DNA of 64,000 nt. It comes from CAYPAV01 sp964408805 (lineage in GTDB: Bacteria > Pseudomonadota > Alphaproteobacteria > UBA8366). The position numbers and the translations under genes were made by a program. Shown here one piece after another: positions 59,315-64,000 of the stretch. The number at the start of each line of letters is the position of its first letter. The first letter of the stretch is position 1. The notes under the pieces are model-generated. The model was not told where the DNA came from, did no database searches, and saw only the letters and a list, made by a program, of their open reading frames with translations. The DNA lies in contig CAYPAV010000001.1 of assembly GCA_964408805.1 (NCBI GenBank), positions 248,001 through 312,000 of the forward strand. Reading direction: 5' to 3'.

Positions 59315-59324
59315 CCCGCTACCC

Positions 59325-62162
59325 TTGCAATTCGAATTGTCGCGGGTGAAGCTTTCCGCGATGGATCGGTTGGGCAAGAAACGCGAGATTATTCACCGGG
59401 TCGAGCTGCAGGCGGCGGTCGAGGCATGTTTCGACCTGTCGGAAAGCGAGCGCCGGACGGCGATGCTCGACTGTTACCGATCGGCGCTCGACGCTGGAAC
59501 CGACGAAATCTGGCGACGCTTCAAGGCCGACCAGAACGGCGCCCTCTCGGTTCAGGGACAGTGCTTCCTGATAGATCAAGTAATCCGTGTTATTCACGAT
59601 ATCGGCGTCAATTGGCTCTACCCCGCGGCCAATCCGACGACCGCAGATCGGCTTTGCGTCGTCGCCTATGGCGGCTATGGCCGGGGCGAGCTGGCGCCGA
59701 AATCCGACATCGACCTGCTGTTCCTGCTGCCCTACAAGCCGACGCCGCGCTCGGAACAAATCATCGAGCATGTGCTCTACACGCTCTGGGATCTCGGTCT
59801 CAAGGTCGGTCACGCAACGCGGTCGGTCGACGATTGCATCCGCCAGGCGCAATCCGACATGGTGATCCGCACCGGGCTCCTGGAATCGCGTTATATCTGG
59901 GGCGTCCAGGCACTCCACAACGAGCTTCGCGGGCGGTTCTTCAAGGATGTCGTCAAGGGTCGCGGCGATTTCGTCGAGGCCAAGCTGAAGGAGCGCGACG
60001 AGCGCCATCAGCGAATGGGCGACACCCGCTACGTGCTCGAGCCCAACGTCAAGGACGGCAAAGGCGGGCTGCGCGATCTTCACACGCTGTTCTGGATCGC
60101 GAAGAACCTCTACCGCAGCGATGATATCCAACAGCTCGTCGAGGAGAATGTGTTCTCGCGGCGCGAGCTGGCGCGCTTCGACAAGGCGCAGAAGTTCCTT
60201 TGGACCGTGCGTTGCCATCTGCATTATTTCGTCGGACGGGCCGAGGAGCGGCTGACCTTCGACATGCAGCCTGAACTCGCGCGTCTGATGGGCTATGCCG
60301 ATCGGCCCGGCGCGCCCGGCGTCGAGCGTTTCATGCGCCATTATTTCCTGATTGCGAAGGATGTCGGTGATCTGACGCGGATTTTCTGTGCCGCCCTCGA
60401 GGCGCGGCAACAGCGCAAGCGCGGGTTCCGTCTGCCGAGCCTGTCGCTGTTCAAACGCGAGATCGACGGCTTCAAGGTCGAGGGTGGCTGGCTGAACGTC
60501 GAAAGCGAATCGCATTTCGCCGACACGCCCGCCGACATGTTGCGATTGTTCGAGGTATCGCAGCGCGCCGAGCTGGATATTCACCCCGATGCACTTCGTT
60601 TGATCACACGAAACCTGGGACGGATCGATCGGGCGCTGCGCGAGGATCCGGTGGCGAACGAAACCTTTATGGCCATCCTGATGTCCAGGAACGATCCCGA
60701 AATCACCCTGCGGCGGATGAACGAGGCGGGGGTGCTGGGCCGCTTCATCACCGATTTCGGGCGGGTCGTGGCGCAGATGCAATACGACATGTATCACGTC
60801 TATACGACGGACGAGCACACCATTCGCGCGATCGGCATTCTCAATCGGATCGAGGTCGGAAGCCTGTCCGAGGACCTGCCGCTCTCGACCGAGATCATTC
60901 ACCAGGTACTCTCTCGCGAAGTTCTCTACATGTCGGTCTTGTTGCACGACATCGCCAAGGGCCGGGGCGGCGATCACTCCAAGCTCGGGGCCGAGGTGGC
61001 GCAGACCCTCTGCCCGCGTCTCGGTCTTTCGCCGGAGCAGACCGAAACCGTGGCCTGGTTGGTGCGCCAGCACCTCTCGATGAGCGATACCGCCTTCAAG
61101 CGCGATCTCTCGGATCCGAAGACGATCGACGATTTCGCCGAGCTCGTGCAATCGCCGGAGCGTCTCCGCCTGCTGCTCTGTCTCACGGTGGCCGATATCC
61201 GTGCCGTCGGTCCCGGCCGGTGGAACGGTTGGAAGGCGGCCTTGCTGCGGGAACTTTACTACCGGACGGAGGCGGTTCTGACCGGCGGCCTCGCGGCCGA
61301 TCGGCGCGATCAGGTTGTGGCACGGGCGCAGGAATCGCTCCGCGAAAAGCTCGGCGACTGGGACGATGCGGTGTTCGAGGCGCATTGCGCGCTGGGGCCG
61401 CCCGGCTATTGGCTCGCCTTCGACGACGAGACCTTGGCCCGCCAGGCGCATTTCATTCGCGCCGCCGAGGATCGCGGCGACGCCCTTGCCTTGGAGCATC
61501 GTGTTGACAGCTACCGGGCGGTGACCGAGGTGACGATCTATTCAGCCGATCATCCGGGCCTCTTCAGCGCGATCGCCGGCGCGCTTGCCGTATCGGGTGC
61601 CGATATCGTCGACGCCCGCATCAACACCCTGAACAATGGCATGGCGCTCGACGCCTTTTGGATTCAAAGTCACGAGAGCGGGGCGTTCCAAGAATCGGAC
61701 AAGCTGGAAAAGCTCGGGACCAACATCGAGCGCGCGTTGTCGGGCCGGCTTCGTTTCGACATCGAGCTCGCCAAGATCGCCGGTCCGCCCAACCGGACCC
61801 GGGTCTTCAAGGTGGCGCCGCGCGCGCTGATCGACAACAAGGCGTCGAACACCCATACGGTTATCGAAGTGAACGGACGCGACCGCCCGGCGCTGCTCCA
61901 TGACGTAACGCGGGCCCTGACCGATCTCGGCCTGCAGATCGCCTCGGCGAAGATCTCGACCTTTGGCGAGCAAGTGGTCGATGTTTTTTACGTGAAGGAC
62001 ATTTTCGGCATGAAGGTGCTGCATGAAGGCAAGCTGGCGGATGTCCATGCCCGCCTGTTGGCCGCGCTCGAGGATCCGGCTTGTCGCGCGGCACCTGTTG
62101 ATTTGGAGGTCGCGAAACCGACGCCCGAAACACCCGACGATGGCCGGGCGGCCGCCGAGTGA
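59325..62162 (+). CDS. glnD: [protein-PII] uridylyltransferase / uridylyl-removing enzyme
   Basis: GlnD senses glutamine and modifies PII proteins to control nitrogen metabolism. The 945-residue protein has the nucleotidyltransferase motif YGGYGRGELAPKSDIDLLFL (with DxD), a GlnE/GlnD linker, the HD hydrolase domain with VLLHDIAKGRGGDHSKLG, and two C-terminal ACT domains (VTIYSADHPGLFSAIAGAL and VNGRDRPALLHDVTRAL). The start could be TTG at 59325 or ATG at 59361, and neither has a strong ribosome-binding site. mutS and glnD next to each other is usual in alphaproteobacteria. Confidence 0.95.
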   Translation: MQFELSRVKLSAMDRLGKKREIIHRVELQAAVEACFDLSESERRTAMLDCYRSALDAGTDEIWRRFKADQNGALSVQGQCFLIDQVIRVIHDIGVNWLYPAANPTTADRLCVVAYGGYGRGELAPKSDIDLLFLLPYKPTPRSEQIIEHVLYTLWDLGLKVGHATRSVDDCIRQAQSDMVIRTGLLESRYIWGVQALHNELRGRFFKDVVKGRGDFVEAKLKERDERHQRMGDTRYVLEPNVKDGKGGLRDLHTLFWIAKNLYRSDDIQQLVEENVFSRRELARFDKAQKFLWTVRCHLHYFVGRAEERLTFDMQPELARLMGYADRPGAPGVERFMRHYFLIAKDVGDLTRIFCAALEARQQRKRGFRLPSLSLFKREIDGFKVEGGWLNVESESHFADTPADMLRLFEVSQRAELDIHPDALRLITRNLGRIDRALREDPVANETFMAILMSRNDPEITLRRMNEAGVLGRFITDFGRVVAQMQYDMYHVYTTDEHTIRAIGILNRIEVGSLSEDLPLSTEIIHQVLSREVLYMSVLLHDIAKGRGGDHSKLGAEVAQTLCPRLGLSPEQTETVAWLVRQHLSMSDTAFKRDLSDPKTIDDFAELVQSPERLRLLLCLTVADIRAVGPGRWNGWKAALLRELYYRTEAVLTGGLAADRRDQVVARAQESLREKLGDWDDAVFEAHCALGPPGYWLAFDDETLARQAHFIRAAEDRGDALALEHRVDSYRAVTEVTIYSADHPGLFSAIAGALAVSGADIVDARINTLNNGMALDAFWIQSHESGAFQESDKLEKLGTNIERALSGRLRFDIELAKIAGPPNRTRVFKVAPRALIDNKASNTHTVIEVNGRDRPALLHDVTRALTDLGLQIASAKISTFGEQVVDVFYVKDIFGMKVLHEGKLADVHARLLAALEDPACRAAPVDLEVAKPTPETPDDGRAAAE

Positions 62163-62214
62163 AGTGCCCCGAAGCGGCCCTTTTTCCGCCCGATTGAACG
62201 GGTAGGTATTTTTC

Positions 62215-63789
62215 ATGGCGCTCTTGCGATCGATCGCGACCGTTGGCGGCTGGACCATGGGCAGTCGCGTGCTGGGGTTCGTCCGGGATATCCTGATCGC
62301 CGGCGTGCTCGGCGCGGGGATGGTCGCCGACGCCTTCTTCGTCGCCTTCAAGCTGCCCAATTTCTTCCGCCGGCTCTTCGCCGAGGGCGCTTTCAATGCG
62401 GCTTTCGTGCCGTTGTTCGGCGAGCGTTTGGTGCAAGAGGGACGCGAGCCGGCGCGGCAATTCGCGGCCGAAATCACCGCTTTGATGGTGACGGCGCTCT
62501 TTCTGTTCACCGTTCTGGCGCTTCTGTTCATGCCGGCGCTGATGCATTTGATCGCGCCGGGGTTTCGTGCCGATCCCGAAAAGTTCGCGCTTGCGATCGA
62601 ACTTACCCGTTTGACGTTCCCCTATCTGATGTTCATGGCGCTGATCGCGCTCCTGGGCGGCATGTTGAACACGTTGCAGCGCTTCGCCGCGACCGCCGCC
62701 GCGCCGATATTCCTGAATGTGGTGCTGATTACGGCCCTCGTTCTGGTTAAGACCGGGCTGCTGTCCGCGCCCGGTCGGGCGCTCGCATGGGGGGTTGCGG
62801 CGGCGGGGATCGGTCAGTTTCTCTGGTTGGTCGCGGCCTCGGGTCGGGCCGGGTTGATGCCGCGCCTGCCGCGGCCCCGGCTGACCCCGGGCGTGCGCCG
62901 ATTGTTGCGGCTGATGGCGCCTGGTCTCGTCGGCGCCGGCGTCGTTCAGATCAACCTCGTCATCGACGTGATCCTCGCCTCGACCCTGCCCCAGGGTTCG
63001 GTCTCCTATCTCTACTACGCGGATCGGGTGAACCAATTGCCGCTCGGCGTCGTCGGGGTCGCGGTCGGGATCGCCCTGCTGCCGCTCCTGACCCGGCAAT
63101 TGAGCGCCGGCGACACCGAAGGGGCCCGCGAGAGCCAGAACCGGGCCATCGAATTCGCCCTCCTTCTCACCCTGCCTGCCGCCGCGGCTCTGGTAGTGCT
63201 TGCGCAGCCGATCGTCGCCGTCCTCTTCGAACGCGGCGCCTTCACGGCCGCCGTCTCCACGGCGACGGCGAACGCGCTCCTGGCCTTCGCGCTGGGGCTT
63301 CCCGCCTACGTTCTGATCAAGGCGCTGACACCCGGTTTCTTCGCGCGCCAGGATACGGCCACGCCGGTCAAGGTCGCGGCCGGTGCGATGGTCCTGAACG
63401 TTCTCTTCGCGATCATCCTGATGCAGTTCTTGGCGCATGTCGGCATTGCCCTCGCGACGGCGCTTTCCGCCTGGCTGAATGCTGCGGCGCTCGGCTGGCT
63501 CTTGCGACGGCGCGGCGATCTCGATCTTGATGAAAGGCTGCGACGACGGGTACCGCGCGTTGCCGCCGCCGCCCTGGTAATGGCCGCTGTCCTTTATTTT
63601 CTCGCCGACGCCTTGGCCCCCTACCTTGCCGGTGGTCTCGGCGCTCGAATCGCGGCGCTCGTGGCACTGATTTTGGTCGGCAAGTTTGCCTTTTGGGCGG
63701 TTGCCCATCTTCTCGGCGCCGTCCGTTGGCGTGAAATAAAGGAATTCATGCGCCGCGAGCCGGGCGACGCATCCGACCTTGACCCTTGA
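62215..63789 (+). CDS. murJ: lipid II flippase MurJ
   Basis: MurJ flips lipid II across the inner membrane during peptidoglycan synthesis. The 524-residue protein has 14 likely membrane segments and the family motifs GFVRDILIAGVLGAGMVADAFFVAFKLPNFFRRLFAEGAF (residues about 18-57), FNAAFVPLF, and LYYADRVNQLPLGVVGVAVG. The C-terminal part is the usual extra pair of helices. It begins 52 nt after glnD. trpS follows, an order common in Rhodospirillales. Confidence 0.95.
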   Translation: MALLRSIATVGGWTMGSRVLGFVRDILIAGVLGAGMVADAFFVAFKLPNFFRRLFAEGAFNAAFVPLFGERLVQEGREPARQFAAEITALMVTALFLFTVLALLFMPALMHLIAPGFRADPEKFALAIELTRLTFPYLMFMALIALLGGMLNTLQRFAATAAAPIFLNVVLITALVLVKTGLLSAPGRALAWGVAAAGIGQFLWLVAASGRAGLMPRLPRPRLTPGVRRLLRLMAPGLVGAGVVQINLVIDVILASTLPQGSVSYLYYADRVNQLPLGVVGVAVGIALLPLLTRQLSAGDTEGARESQNRAIEFALLLTLPAAAALVVLAQPIVAVLFERGAFTAAVSTATANALLAFALGLPAYVLIKALTPGFFARQDTATPVKVAAGAMVLNVLFAIILMQFLAHVGIALATALSAWLNAAALGWLLRRRGDLDLDERLRRRVPRVAAAALVMAAVLYFLADALAPYLAGGLGARIAALVALILVGKFAFWAVAHLLGAVRWREIKEFMRREPGDASDLDP

Positions 63790-63845
63790 CCCGGCAGCGG
63801 CGATAACACCGCGCCTTTCGGCCCAATATTCAACGCGTGGGAGCC

Positions 63846-64000
63846 ATGGACCGTATTTTCTCGGGTATTCAGCCGACCGGAAACCTGCATCTCGGAAATT
63901 ACCTGGGGGCGATCCGCAATTGGGTCCGCCTGCAGGACTCTTATGAATGCATCTACTGCATCGTTGATCTGCATGCGATCACGGCCTGGCAGGATCCGGA
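63846..64000 (+). CDS. trpS: tryptophan--tRNA ligase, N-terminal fragment (gene runs off the window)
   Basis: Only about 51 codons are present. The translation starts MDRIFSGIQPTGNLHLGNYLGA, containing the class-I synthetase HIGH-type motif (HLGN), followed by a conserved CIVDLHAIT. TrpS charges tRNA-Trp. The rest lies outside the window. The start ATG at 63846 has GGGAG upstream. Confidence 0.93.
   Translation, partial: MDRIFSGIQPTGNLHLGNYLGAIRNWVRLQDSYECIYCIVDLHAITAWQDP

Noticed and set aside
59319..61499. 726-codon open frame on the minus strand opposite glnD
   Set aside because: The plus-strand glnD is complete with all its domains. The antisense frame has no recognisable motifs.
61861..63708. 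615-codon open frame on the minus strand opposite the end of glnD and murJ
   Set aside because: Highly charged, low-complexity translation typical of a shadow frame. murJ on the plus strand has clear family motifs.
1..64000. CRISPR arrays, insertion sequences, tRNA or rRNA genes
   Set aside because: No direct-repeat array, transposase-like frame, or tRNA/rRNA signature was noticed on reading. A dedicated search (for example tRNAscan) could still find a missed one.

Overview
The window is high-GC, gene-dense bacterial chromosome with no insertion sequence, prophage, CRISPR array, rRNA or tRNA that I could see. Gene content and order are alphaproteobacterial: hemE next to a DUF299 regulator, maf-aroE-coaE-dnaQ-secB, fxsA / Tim44-like / mltA, rph-rdgB-hemW divergent from hrcA-grpE, and a his cluster hisB-hisH-GNAT-hisA-hisF-hisE followed by a HIT gene. 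From memory the his order matches the Azospirillum type, which suggests a Rhodospirillales-like organism. The species cannot be named from sequence alone.

Left end (1-8.1 kb): the start of mnmE, then three plus-strand genes (a DUF255 thioredoxin-fold protein, ogt, a quinone reductase) and a minus-strand block hemE-hemH-hemJ-rho. The 398-bp AT-richer gap at 8092-8489, between hemE and the DUF299 gene, occupies the position of the chromosomal origin in Caulobacter and Rickettsia. It carries near-consensus DnaA boxes and six copies of a TCGGG-core motif, so it is the best candidate for oriC.

8.5-27.9 kb: ppsR-like gene, maf, aroE, coaE and dnaQ run away from the putative origin and converge on the minus-strand block fxsA-phosphatase-secB. 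A long plus-strand run then holds a Tim44-like gene, mltA, lutABC (lactate oxidation), an Smr gene and an XRE regulator, followed by a TauD-type dioxygenase and a UbiD-type decarboxylase. hslVU runs convergently into ubiD and divergently from the his operon.

27.9-44.9 kb: YifB/ComM ATPase, an unusual orphan protein with flagellin-like architecture (29626-30774), the minus-strand set yraN-BON-sirB1-gshB, an LpoA-like lipoprotein (rsmI, normally beside it, is absent), hemW-rdgB-rph, and the heat-shock group hrcA-grpE-(DUF1848, opposite strand)-dnaK-dnaJ-dapB.

44.9-64 kb: a three-gene signalling operon (a FixL-like PAS kinase that keeps the haem-ligand His and distal Arg, a single-domain response regulator, and a REC-PAS kinase), DUF2244, nth, a small lipoprotein overlapping a bactofilin gene, a CysZ/EI24 membrane protein, a sugar/adenosine kinase - AmpG-like permease - macrodomain set, maeB, mutS, glnD, murJ and the start of trpS.

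Most of the window is core housekeeping. The parts that merit a second look are the putative origin, the flagellin-like orphan, the FixL-like signalling operon, the DUF1848 protein with a C-terminal radical-SAM-like cysteine motif, the TauD-UbiD pair, and the kinase-permease-macrodomain set.
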